Virus record (IMG/VR): IMGVR_UViG_3300031259_000409
Location: 1 to 36,146 of that record
Direction: 5' to 3' (one strand)
DNA: 36,146 bases
From: a virus
Shown: positions 23,235 through 30,401 of the stretch, piece by piece
How the letters are laid out: each line of letters begins with the position of its first letter
Numbering within the stretch: position 1 is the first letter of the stretch
Notes under the pieces: generated by a model
Databases searched by the model: none
Seen by the model: only the letters and a program-made list of their open reading frames with translations
What the model was told of the DNA's origin: nothing
Made by a program: the position numbers and the translations under genes

Positions 23235-23891
23235 TCACTCTCGAAAGTTCAGATTTGCAAATTCACCGTGATACTGCCTTGCTGCCGCATCGCGTTTCTT
23301 GGCTGCCTCTATTGCTGTATTTGAGACGCCGAGGTAAATCTGTTTGCCGTCGGCCTGCAATACAGATGAGAACTTCTTACCTTTGACATATACCCCAATG
23401 AATCCAGTCGTGTTGTCCTTGCGCATTGAAGCGTTCTTGACGTTTTCGCGCTGGTCGCATGGACGCAAGTTCTTGCGCCTGTTATCAATGCCGCATCGAT
23501 TGATGTGGTCTCGCTTTTCTCCCTTTGGGACTCCAAGCAGGTAGTTCTGCATCTTGACGCCGTTGCGATCTGTAGCGTAAAAGCCATTTGCCCCGCTCCT
23601 GATCCGCACAGCTTGCCAGCTAACCCGCATCGCTGTGAGGTAGTCATCTGCATCGACAATTGCATGGAGTCCTTTGGTGAGCGGAACGAGCCGACAGTAA
23701 ACACCACCAATCTTGAATGGAGCGGCGTCTTCTGGAAGCCTTGGATTGATTTTGTGGCCCGGTAGAAAGCGGTGCGGCTGACCTTTGACCTCATGGTTTC
23801 TCGTGTGATTACGAATAGCCACAGTCGTCTTGCCGCCGCAGCCACAGTGGCAGAAGCCGTAGGGTACACTGATTCCTGATGGGGTTGGCAT
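23235..23891 (-). CDS. HNH homing endonuclease with AP2 domain and N-terminal Cys motif (copy B)
   Basis: 218 residues from ATG 23891 with GGAGGAG 6 bases upstream. The N-terminus has a C-x-C-x-C element (FCHCGCGGKT) followed by KGQPHRFLPGHK, a motif found at the front of many phage HNH proteins and absent from copies A and C. Then come DAAPFKIGGVYCRLVPLT, shared with C, and the HNH core KRDHINRCGIDNRRKNLR. The AP2-like module follows (GFIGVYVKGKKFSSVL, QIYLGVSNTAIEAAKK), and the end is YHGEFANLNFRE. The catalytic DH and the DNRRxNLR helix are kept. It sits between a small structural gene and the nozzle gene. Together with A and C it forms a three-copy family in one genome. Confidence 0.9.
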   Translation of the reverse strand: MPTPSGISVPYGFCHCGCGGKTTVAIRNHTRNHEVKGQPHRFLPGHKINPRLPEDAAPFKIGGVYCRLVPLTKGLHAIVDADDYLTAMRVSWQAVRIRSGANGFYATDRNGVKMQNYLLGVPKGEKRDHINRCGIDNRRKNLRPCDQRENVKNASMRKDNTTGFIGVYVKGKKFSSVLQADGKQIYLGVSNTAIEAAKKRDAAARQYHGEFANLNFRE

Positions 23892-23946
23892 GGATTGCTC
23901 CTCCAGAGCATGAAGTGATGGGCGTTCTCAGCGCCCACAACCCCAT
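23879..23946 (-). promoter_or_regulatory. Structured leader RNA of HNH-AP2 gene B (strongest example)
   Basis: P1: ATGGGGTTG (23946-23938) pairs perfectly over nine bases with CAACCCCAT (23887-23879) inside codons 2-5. P2: TGGGCG/CGCCCA (23937-23932 with 23924-23919), loop CTGAGAA. P3: TGCTC/GAGCA (23910-23906 with 23900-23896), loop TGGAG; P3 and its loop contain the SD GGAGGAG. The ATG (23891-23889) lies between P3 and P1. The GTAGAATGGGG box precedes P1, 21 bases after the upstream stop. If folded, the start site is enclosed by P1 and the SD partly paired, so initiation should be restricted. Confidence 0.65.
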
Positions 23947-23967
23947 TCTACCCCATACCTTCGCCTT

Positions 23968-24333
23968 TTAGAACGGCACTTCGACAACGATGGACTGGTT
24001 GAGGATGCCAGCCGGATAAGCGCCTGCGCCCAACTCGACTCCGCCGCTGGCAATCTGGACCTTGAAGTTGCCCAAGGTAGTTCCCTCGACGACTTGCGCC
24101 GTGTAGAGCGCATAGGCCCCAGTGAAGCTCTGCGAGAAGACGGCTACGCCTTCCTTCGGCACATCCTGGGGGTATCCAAGGATGCCCTTGCCGTTCGGAT
24201 CTTTGAAGGCGGATGGATTGAGGTTGAGGGTGTCGCCGCCAGTGGCGTAGTTGCCGGTAAAAACGAGCTGCAAGAAGAGCCGGTCCGGCACTCCAGCGGG
24301 CGAATACTTTAGTACATTTTCTGTGAGAGCCAT
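23968..24333 (-). CDS. Small virion structural protein (121 residues)
   Basis: ATG 24333 follows AAGGAG at 7 bases. The protein is beta-rich without Cys: MALTENVLKYSPAGVPDRLF, NYATGGDTLNLNPSAF, AYALYTAQVVEGTTLGNFKV, ending ILNQSIVVEVPF. This looks like a small jelly-roll or sandwich domain of the kind found as head-decoration or minor capsid proteins. It lies between the adaptor and nozzle genes, so a head-tail or decoration role is inferred. The family is not recognised with confidence. Its stop is 21 bases before the conserved leader of HNH copy B. Confidence 0.65.
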   Translation of the reverse strand: MALTENVLKYSPAGVPDRLFLQLVFTGNYATGGDTLNLNPSAFKDPNGKGILGYPQDVPKEGVAVFSQSFTGAYALYTAQVVEGTTLGNFKVQIASGGVELGAGAYPAGILNQSIVVEVPF

Positions 24334-24363
24334 TGATTTTCTCCTTGAGGTTGAAGGTTGAAG

Positions 24364-25083
24364 TTAGTAACCACCATAGCCACAGCCACTACTGCCACTG
24401 CGTCTGCCATTCATACGCCCTACTCTGCTGCTTGTTCCCTGCTGCTGGCGAACCAGGATGGCCGAGATGTCATCGAGCGTGTCAATGCCCTGCTTGCCGT
24501 AATTCGCCATATACCCGGAATTCTGCCGCTCGCTGCCGACCAGAGCCGCTGTCATGTATCCAAGCGCAACACTCATCAGCGGGTGAAGCTGAATAGGGTC
24601 CGTGTCTTTGATTAGCGCCGGCGGCCGGAACTCACCACGGATGCGGATGTCGAAGGCGTAGCCCAGTGCCGTGATGTAGACGATGTAACTGCGCCACTCC
24701 CAGCAGAAGCGCCCGGTCCAGTAGTTCGTGGGCTGGCCTGCCGCGTAGTTGCTGGAGTTGGGCAGGATGTCTCTCCGGGTGCCCATGACGTAGCTGGTTT
24801 CAGGGAGCCCGGTTCCCTTTACCTCAATGTCGAGAGGGTTGACCAGGCCATCGAACGGCTGGCCCTTCTTCTGGAGTTCGGCCAGTGAGCTGGTGCCGAG
24901 CGCCACGTTGGTTGCAACTTGCAGTTGGGTGATGAAAGGGGAGCATGTGCCTTCGAGATAGTTGAGGGCCTGTTTGTACGCCGTGTTGATGAGCGGCATG
25001 ACATAGCTGTCGGTAATGAAGTCCCCGTCTGGGTCTCCACAGAGCGACCTGACCTGCGCCTTCACATCTAAAACAGAATCCAT
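24364..25083 (-). CDS. Head-tail adaptor / tail tubular protein A-like (239 residues)
   Basis: Begins MDSVLDVKAQVRSLCGDPDG with AAGGGGAGC directly before ATG 25083. The N-terminal helices (VMPLINTAYKQALNYLEGT) and the following beta-region (FCWEWRSYIVYITALGYAFD; RIRGEFRPPALIKDTDPIQL) match the overall plan of T7 gp11-type adaptors: helical bundle, then strands, at ~200-240 residues. HPLMSVALGYMTAALVGSER is another family-like helix. The last ~25 residues are Gly/Ser/Arg-rich. These proteins form the dodecameric ring joining portal to nozzle. The gene lies between the structural genes following the capsid and the nozzle, as expected. Assignment is by layout and context. Confidence 0.7.
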   Translation of the reverse strand: MDSVLDVKAQVRSLCGDPDGDFITDSYVMPLINTAYKQALNYLEGTCSPFITQLQVATNVALGTSSLAELQKKGQPFDGLVNPLDIEVKGTGLPETSYVMGTRRDILPNSSNYAAGQPTNYWTGRFCWEWRSYIVYITALGYAFDIRIRGEFRPPALIKDTDPIQLHPLMSVALGYMTAALVGSERQNSGYMANYGKQGIDTLDDISAILVRQQQGTSSRVGRMNGRRSGSSGCGYGGY

Positions 25084-25098
25084 GCTCCCCTTCCCGGT

Positions 25099-26103
25099 TT
25101 ACAGCCCTTCGCGCATCGCCTTGCGCTTGGCTTCGATCTTGCGGATTTCGACCCACTCAGTTGCAGAGCAGCGATCAAGCGACGGATGAGCGATTGGAAT
25201 TTCAGCCGCCTTGTATGCTTCAAATGGGTTGTAGGGGCGCTGGCACTTGTGGCAGAAGTATGCGTCCACGCGCTTCTTCGACTCTCCGCAGCCCTCGCAC
25301 GTTACAGCGTTCTCGTGCTGCATCGTGACCCATGGCGCCGGCGTCTGCCTCCAGCCCATATCCAGCTCGTACTGATGCCAGATGCGGTGAACCGTCGTGA
25401 TGTTCCCACGCTGGTCCTCCTGGTCCCAGAAGGACTGCGCCTGCTGAGTGCTGGTTGCACAGAAGGACTTTTGCAGGTCCAGCGTCTGCGCGAGGGCCGA
25501 ATCAAAATCGGTGCTTTCCGTTAAATACTCGCACCAGCCGTTCGGCAGTTGGAGTTTCTGCGGAACCTTGATGCTCGCTTTCTTTGAGGTCGTCGGGAGG
25601 TAGCGTCGATCGCCCTCGAAAGCCAGAATCCCGCCCATGCCTGAGGAGTTCGGTGTTCCCGTGGTGTAGGACGCGAGGAAGTGATGAGCTATCTCCACCT
25701 GCTTGCAGGCGCGAGGCTCGTAGACGCCATACTCGCGGTCGCCCTCGACCATGACATCCTTGATGCGCGAGAAGATGATCGGCTCTTTGATTGGCACTAC
25801 CACGGCTTTGTAGGTGCGGCCGGCATACTTGAAAGTGGTGAGGTCGTCTTCGAGCACATGAGGGTCATTGATCGAGCGCAGCTTGAGGTTGATTCCACCG
25901 TCGAGACTGCCAGCTACCGGGTTGAACCAGAGAATCGTTGCGGGCTGGGCCTGGCCGGTGGCTTTGAGTGAGACGAGCAGAGATTCCCTTTCGATCCTGA
26001 GCGCCTTCATGGACCGGCCCTCAATGGCCCTTTGGGCGTTCATGTACTCGCGGATATTGGCGTTGGCGTTCGGATTGACTGATGCGAAACTCGGTGATCC
26101 CAT
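25099..26103 (-). CDS. Virion-associated protein with C-terminal zinc ribbon (334 residues)
   Basis: The start is ATG 26103 because AAGGAG stands 9 bases upstream; a longer in-frame TTG (26121) would place that SD inside the gene. The N-terminal ~170 residues are mixed (MGSPSFASVNPNANANIREY; LLVSLKATGQAQPATILWFN; AGRTYKAVVVPIKEPIIFSR). A four-Cys zinc ribbon, CEGCGESKKRVDAYFCHKC, lies at about 267-285, followed by YNPFEAYKAAEIPIAHPSLD. It occupies the interval between the capsid genes and the tail adaptor, so it is probably a minor head or connector protein. The ribbon echoes the one inside the portal of this phage. No known family can be named. Confidence 0.65.
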   Translation of the reverse strand: MGSPSFASVNPNANANIREYMNAQRAIEGRSMKALRIERESLLVSLKATGQAQPATILWFNPVAGSLDGGINLKLRSINDPHVLEDDLTTFKYAGRTYKAVVVPIKEPIIFSRIKDVMVEGDREYGVYEPRACKQVEIAHHFLASYTTGTPNSSGMGGILAFEGDRRYLPTTSKKASIKVPQKLQLPNGWCEYLTESTDFDSALAQTLDLQKSFCATSTQQAQSFWDQEDQRGNITTVHRIWHQYELDMGWRQTPAPWVTMQHENAVTCEGCGESKKRVDAYFCHKCQRPYNPFEAYKAAEIPIAHPSLDRCSATEWVEIRKIEAKRKAMREGL

Positions 26104-26139
26104 GGTTCTCTTCTCCTTCAAGTGGGTCGGTCCTGCGGG

Positions 26140-26841
26140 TTATGCGTCGTGAACCGCGCCCAGGTGCTCCCTGAGTCCGGCCTGCGCTGTAAGGTCGTTG
26201 CGGAACCGCTGCGCTCCGAGCGATGTGCTCTTGAGCACCGGAACCAGTTCGTTCTTGCGTCGGTAGTTGAGTTCAGCAACCAACTTCTCTTTCGCCTTCT
26301 TTCGCGCGTACTCCTCATCCCGCATGACCTGGCGGAAGTAGTTGTCGTAGTTGGTGGGTTGGGTCGCCATGCTCTCTTTGTGCATGGCAATAGCGTTTTC
26401 AAGGTCGCTTAGGTCGGGGATGTGATCGAACGGCCCCATCATCATCCAGTAGCGCCCACGAGACGGATAATCCTCGCAGAGTAACCGGCTTCCGTCCTCA
26501 GACTTCTGCGATGCCCACTGCTCCGGAGTTCCCCAGGTCGAAGCAGGGAACCACCGCTCGACAATCCAGCCGGCGGCGCAGGCGTACTTGGGAAGGTCCA
26601 GCGTTCCCGAGGTCATCGAGTCGAATATCTTGGCCTCGACGATCTTGCCTTTGGCTCCCACCGCGAAGACGGATTGTTCTCCGCCGCCGAGGTCGTGCAA
26701 GATGCCGCCGCGCCTGACAATGCAGTTCTGCGCGAGCACGACGCGCCACATGGGTTCGCCGTAGGGATTCTTCCCTCCAATGCGCGCAATGGCCGCCTGT
26801 AGGGACTTTGGTGCGTCGTTCGTTGGGTCTATGGTGCTCAT
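26140..26841 (-). CDS. Hypothetical virion-region protein (233 residues)
   Basis: Start ATG 26841 (MSTIDPTNDAPKSL) has AAGGAG 5 bases upstream and forms an ATGA overlap with the stop of the small gene upstream; the in-frame GTG-type start at 26865 is less likely. The N-terminal part has a compact alpha/beta look (IGGKNPYGEPMWRVVLAQNC; FDSMTSGTLDLPKYACAAGW; ERWFPASTWGTPEQW). The C-terminal ~90 residues are a long basic helix (YFRQVMRDEEYARKKAKEKL). No catalytic motif is recognised. Operon position suggests an assembly or minor structural role. Confidence 0.65.
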   Translation of the reverse strand: MSTIDPTNDAPKSLQAAIARIGGKNPYGEPMWRVVLAQNCIVRRGGILHDLGGGEQSVFAVGAKGKIVEAKIFDSMTSGTLDLPKYACAAGWIVERWFPASTWGTPEQWASQKSEDGSRLLCEDYPSRGRYWMMMGPFDHIPDLSDLENAIAMHKESMATQPTNYDNYFRQVMRDEEYARKKAKEKLVAELNYRRKNELVPVLKSTSLGAQRFRNDLTAQAGLREHLGAVHDA

Positions 26842-26978
26842 GCGGTCTCCTTCAATGTGAACCACATGAACCTGATATATGCCCTGCGCCAGCCACGGTT
26901 GTACTCGCAGATATCGCCGACATAATCGCGGCTATGCCAAAAGAAGAACTTGTGAGCCTCGATCATTCGCTTCAACAT
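26838..26978 (-). CDS. Small 46-residue aromatic-rich protein
   Basis: A short open frame from ATG 26978 to TGA 26840-26838. The stop forms an ATGA overlap with the next gene, and GGAG lies 5 bases before the ATG, so both ends carry real gene signals. The sequence begins MLKRMIEAHKFFFWHSRDYV and ends FMWFTLKETA; it is basic with many Phe, Trp, Tyr and Arg. It lies just after the capsid terminator and may be the first gene of the unit that follows, helping translation of the downstream gene by coupling. No family is known. Confidence 0.5.
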   Translation of the reverse strand: MLKRMIEAHKFFFWHSRDYVGDICEYNRGWRRAYIRFMWFTLKETA

Positions 26979-26990
26979 TGGTGCTCCGGT

Positions 26991-27022
26991 CAAACAAAGA
27001 CGGGCCAGCCGAAGCCAGCCCG
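26991..27022 (-). terminator. Rho-independent terminator after the major capsid gene
   Basis: On the minus strand CGGGCTGGC (27022-27014) pairs with GCTGGCCCG (27009-27001) over nine pairs, two of them G-U, closed by a TTCG loop. The strand then reads TCTTTGTTTG (27000-26991). It lies about 50 bases after the capsid stop. A terminator here would let the capsid be made at a higher level than the downstream genes. Confidence 0.8.
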
Positions 27023-27072
27023 CCGGGTTTGCGAAAGCCTCTGTTATTATCAGAAACCTTCAGTTAAGTGGC

Positions 27073-28365
27073 TCAATTCGACAAAATTGCTTGCACGCCG
27101 AGGTTAAAAATACTGCCGTTGGCCACAGGAAGCGACGAGTAGTAGTTAAAACTGTCCCGATACATCGCATCCGACTCGGAAACCCACAGCCCGCCAGAGT
27201 TGCGCGGCCAGAAGATTTCAGACCCACCGAAGGGAATGAACATCTGGCTCTTGGGGTACCGGACGCGCTTCATCGTCGCCTTGTCGATCCAGCGCAGGGT
27301 GTCGGTGCGGCACATCGAATCCTCAATGACTTCGAGGCCGGCCAGCATCCAGGTTGCGAAGGGGTTGGTCGCCACATCGTAGCTGTCCGGCAGTTTGCCG
27401 TTTCCTGCGGTGTAGAGGGTCTTTGCAAAGCCCAGAATCTGAGCAGAGACGCGCTGGGCCGGGTGAGCGTACCAGACGTTCCGCTTGCGCTGGGTGAACC
27501 GCTTGACGCCCAGGGACTGCTTCATGCGCGCCATGAACGCTTCCACCATGCCCAGCGTCAGGTACGCGCCGTTGGCATTGTAGGTAGGAGCCTGGACATA
27601 GGGGTTGGAGCGAGAAATTCCGCAATACTCCAGAGCCGAAGAACCGGAAATGATGTAATCCAGCCCGTTCACGCCGATGGGGTTTCCGGTCGAGAGGCCG
27701 GTCGGGATGAAGTAGTAGCCAGCTCCAATTCCAGCCGGGGCCGCATCCACCGTCGCGGTATCGATCGTGCCCACGCCGCCATTCTGGAGGCTCAGGACGT
27801 TCACGTTGCCGATGACGTTGAAGTTGGCATCGGTGATCTGGTAGTAGCCGTTGCGGTCCAGCAGGCGGCCACCAAAGGGAGGCGTAACCAGCGGGATGGT
27901 GTTGCCACCGGCATAGGTCGCGTTCACCTGCGCCAAGATGCCGTTGTTGTAGCCCTGGATGTAGGCATTGCGGGTGTGGGCAGTTTTCTCCTTCACATCC
28001 GAAATCATCAGGCTGATCCAGTTGTCGACCACCACGTCACGGCCACCAGAGGCGATGCGGCGCGCGAGGTCAGTTGCCGAGATGACATCGAGGATCGTCA
28101 AAGGAGCAACGATCATCTGGTCAACCTGGCTGGCCTGCCCTTGGGGATAGGTGCCGCCATCGTCCTGGATGTACCCGACGATGCCGCCGACTTCCGTCCG
28201 GATGGGGTGGCGATACTGTTGGAGACCGATTTCCTCGGTCGGTGCGGCGGAGAACAGGGTATCTCCTGCCATGTCGAGATTCGCGGACAACTGAACGTCC
28301 GAGTTCACTTTCTGGAGCATCCAAGACGTTTGCTGGGATGCGGCGCCTAGATTCTGCTGGGGCAT
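27073..28365 (-). CDS. Major capsid protein (HK97-fold, 430 residues)
   Basis: Identified by size, by position directly after the scaffold and before a strong terminator, and by composition. There is an extended N-terminus (MPQQNLGAASQQTSWMLQKV), a spine-helix-like stretch (TDLARRIASGGRDVVVDNWI), and a P-loop/A-domain-like end (SQMFIPFGGSEIFWPRNSGG; MYRDSFNYYSSLPVANGSIF). AYLTLGMVEAFMARMKQS and GKLPDSYDVATNPFATWMLA are typical of podoviral capsid proteins lacking a fused scaffold. The SD AAGGA is ~10 bases before ATG 28365. There is no fused protease or delta domain; scaffolding is a separate gene. Confidence 0.88.
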   Translation of the reverse strand: MPQQNLGAASQQTSWMLQKVNSDVQLSANLDMAGDTLFSAAPTEEIGLQQYRHPIRTEVGGIVGYIQDDGGTYPQGQASQVDQMIVAPLTILDVISATDLARRIASGGRDVVVDNWISLMISDVKEKTAHTRNAYIQGYNNGILAQVNATYAGGNTIPLVTPPFGGRLLDRNGYYQITDANFNVIGNVNVLSLQNGGVGTIDTATVDAAPAGIGAGYYFIPTGLSTGNPIGVNGLDYIISGSSALEYCGISRSNPYVQAPTYNANGAYLTLGMVEAFMARMKQSLGVKRFTQRKRNVWYAHPAQRVSAQILGFAKTLYTAGNGKLPDSYDVATNPFATWMLAGLEVIEDSMCRTDTLRWIDKATMKRVRYPKSQMFIPFGGSEIFWPRNSGGLWVSESDAMYRDSFNYYSSLPVANGSIFNLGVQAILSN

Positions 28366-28591
28366 GGTGACCCATTCCTTTTCTTGCCGGCCCTCGTTCG
28401 TTGCCGGATTGGGTTGTTGGGCACTGCCTGGCGTCGCGCTTCTGCCGGTCTTTGATCCGCCGGGAGCGGTTTAAGTCTTTCCGTTTAGTGCTTCGGCTGT
28501 TCTGTTTAGCGATTCATCCGTTTTGCCCTGCGCCTCCGGGTAGGCGTTTACACCGGTGGACCGGGATGAGTTGCTTTATCAAGAGAGCCGA
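28366..28591 (-). other. 226-base intergenic region between scaffold and capsid genes
   Basis: No convincing gene was found in this interval. On the minus strand it holds a small hairpin, CGCCT/AGGCG with loop ACCCGG, not followed by a T-tract, and the capsid SD near its end. It is the largest gap in the minus-strand operon and a likely place for a capsid promoter or mRNA processing site, but I could not identify -35 and -10 boxes with confidence. Confidence 0.5.
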
Positions 28592-30268
28592 CTAGGACCG
28601 CAACATCTCGTCTTTCTTCATCAGGGCTTTGGCTGTCCGTTCGCGTGGATCTGCGTCGGGGAAGTTTTGGTCGACCCACTCATAGGCTTGCTTCATCGCA
28701 TCCTGTGGAGTGAGTGATTTGGGCGTTCCGGCACTGCCGCCTGCTCGCGGCTCGCGCTCGGCCAACTTTTCACGAACGGCTGACTTACCCTGCCGTTTTT
28801 CACGGTCGGCAATCTCTGTCCGCTGAATTTCGCGGAACTGCTTGTCGAAGATGGCTGGCAGGTGCTCATCGATCAGCCGGTTGGCGAAGTCTACGCGGGC
28901 GGCTTCGGCTTCCGGCGATGGGAGCCGGTTGCGCAGCATTGCCGCCTGGTCGCGGATATAGGCCACGCCACCGATGATCTTGCCGGTTGCGCGGTCCCTG
29001 CGGCCATAAGTGGCCTCTTCGAACTTGTCGAGCAAACCCTTGGCGAAAACGCTGATGCCGGTTGCCGGGTCTTTCGCGTCGAGGACATAGCTTGGGATGA
29101 AGGCCCCGACCTTCTCCTTGTCAGCAATCATGGCCTGGAGACGCTTGCCTACCGAGCCACCCACCTTTGTGGCTACTGCTGTTTCATAGTTCGCGCGTTC
29201 TGCCTTCTTCTGTTCGGCGGTCTGAGCTTTGGCCTTTCCGCCGAGAGCTTCCTCTCGAGCTGCAATCTCCGCCTCTTTGGCCTCGTAGTAGGCTTTTGCC
29301 TCGGGGCTGAGTCCACTCAGGTCCGGCTTCTCCTCGCCGCCTGCTGCGCCTTTCTTCCAGTCCTGAATGAACTTGAAAGCCTGGAGGGCCATGTCGGCCT
29401 GCTCTCGGGCTTGCTCGGTCTGAAACTGGTCGGCGGCCAACTGCGCTTCGAGGTCGCTGATTTCTACGCCGTGGTAGGAGTCCACGATGTAGTCATTGAG
29501 CATCTGGAAGTCTTCGCCGTACTGCGGATTCCCTTGAGCGTCGAGGACGGGCTTGCCATCCTTGTCGGTGATCGCAAATTGCTCCGCGAACTGAGAGAAG
29601 GCATCGGGAAACTGCTCTGGGCTATCCACTGCTTCAAGAAACCCTGTTCGAAGACTGACCACGGTGTTGGCTGCGTCGGCGGCATACTTGGCCGATTCAA
29701 CGTTTGGGAAGACTTCGAGGATCGGTGCGGCCTTGGCGTTCGTCCTAGCCATCGCAAACAGGGCATTCTTGACCTCCGGACTGGCATCCATCGCCGCTTG
29801 GAGTTCAGGACTCTTGGCGGCTAGAGCGTTGAGAGCCTCTGGCGTAACCGCTTCAACCGGTTCAACTGCGGCTGCTGGCTTTTCCTCGGCAGGCTTATCC
29901 GCTTCCACTTCGGCCGGCTTCTCAACAACTGCCGCCGGATCAACTGGCGCTGCTTCTGCATCGGGTGCTGCTCCCTCCTGCTCGCGCTCCCAGGCGTTGT
30001 GCGCGTCGAGGAAGCTAACGATGTCGCCTTCGAAATCCGACTGCTTGGGTTCTGTGCCCTTGGCTGCTGGGGCAGCCGGAGAGAGTGTGTCGCCGGGGGC
30101 TGCTGCTCCGGCTACTGGCGGGGTGCCTGCGCCGCCCGCTGGGGCTTCTACGGCTGGCGTGGACGTTGAGACAGACGTTGCGGGTACTGAGGCTGCTGGT
30201 GCTGCCGCTGGTGCGGCGGCGGGGGCTGCGGCGGGTGCAGTTGCTATCGGTGCTGCGGGTGTGGCCAT
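28592..30268 (-). CDS. Scaffolding protein (558 residues)
   Basis: The start is ATG 30268, preceded by AAGGAGAG at 4 bases; an in-frame ATG at 30319 has no SD and overlaps a terminator. The first ~130 residues are Ala/Pro-rich low complexity (repeated APAA units and EKPAE-type acidic repeats). Then comes a charged, largely helical protein (PELQAAMDASPEVKNALFAM; QFAEQFAITDKDGKPVLDA; YEAKEAEIAAREEALGGKAK), ending in a basic region (AREKLAEREPRAGG; TAKALMKKDEMLRS). A long, acidic, helical protein with a basic C-terminus encoded immediately before the capsid gene is the scaffold signature: it guides procapsid assembly and leaves before packaging. It is larger than T7 gp9 (~310 residues), mainly because of the disordered N-terminus. 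Confidence 0.8.
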   Translation of the reverse strand: MATPAAPIATAPAAAPAAAPAAAPAASVPATSVSTSTPAVEAPAGGAGTPPVAGAAAPGDTLSPAAPAAKGTEPKQSDFEGDIVSFLDAHNAWEREQEGAAPDAEAAPVDPAAVVEKPAEVEADKPAEEKPAAAVEPVEAVTPEALNALAAKSPELQAAMDASPEVKNALFAMARTNAKAAPILEVFPNVESAKYAADAANTVVSLRTGFLEAVDSPEQFPDAFSQFAEQFAITDKDGKPVLDAQGNPQYGEDFQMLNDYIVDSYHGVEISDLEAQLAADQFQTEQAREQADMALQAFKFIQDWKKGAAGGEEKPDLSGLSPEAKAYYEAKEAEIAAREEALGGKAKAQTAEQKKAERANYETAVATKVGGSVGKRLQAMIADKEKVGAFIPSYVLDAKDPATGISVFAKGLLDKFEEATYGRRDRATGKIIGGVAYIRDQAAMLRNRLPSPEAEAARVDFANRLIDEHLPAIFDKQFREIQRTEIADREKRQGKSAVREKLAEREPRAGGSAGTPKSLTPQDAMKQAYEWVDQNFPDADPRERTAKALMKKDEMLRS

Positions 30269-30317
30269 TGTCTCTCCTTGTTTCATTCCTGCTGGGTGGT
30301 TCGGTGTTGCGGGCAGC

Positions 30318-30346
30318 AAAAAGGCCCACCCGTGATGGGTGAGCCT
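30318..30346 (-). terminator. Rho-independent terminator upstream of the scaffold gene
   Basis: On the minus strand AGGCTCACCC (30346-30337) pairs with GGGTGGGCCT (30331-30322), ten pairs with one G-U, loop ATCAC, then a TTTTT tract. It lies 56 bases after the stop of the coiled-coil gene and 50 bases before the scaffold ATG. It separates the portal unit from the scaffold/capsid unit, which then needs read-through or its own promoter. Confidence 0.82.
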
Positions 30347-30401
30347 AATTGCTTAATGAGTGAGGGTCCGGTTTGAGCACTGTTAGGAGGCTTGGACCCT
30401 T

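Noticed and set aside
1640-24000. HEARO/IscB-type RNA-guided elements as explanation of the structured HNH leaders
   Set aside because: The proteins have HNH and AP2 domains but no RuvC, PLMP or bridge-helix region, and the leaders are only about 60 bases, far shorter than omega RNAs.
1640-24000. Group I or group II introns carrying the HNH-AP2 genes
   Set aside because: The flanking genes are not interrupted; the helicase, structural and nozzle frames are complete, and no P-Q-R-S core or domain V-like element was seen.
27091-28350. 419-codon plus-strand open frame opposite the capsid gene
   Set aside because: Exact antisense of a well-supported capsid gene, rich in His/Arg/Asp/Val, with no SD and no recognisable domain; a shadow of GC-rich coding sequence.
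28366-28591. Terminator between scaffold and capsid genes
   Set aside because: The only hairpin (CGCCT/AGGCG) is not followed by a T-tract.
30100-30268. Short tandem repeat or CRISPR-like array
   Set aside because: The repeats are GC-rich codons for Ala/Pro in the scaffold N-terminus, with no spacers.
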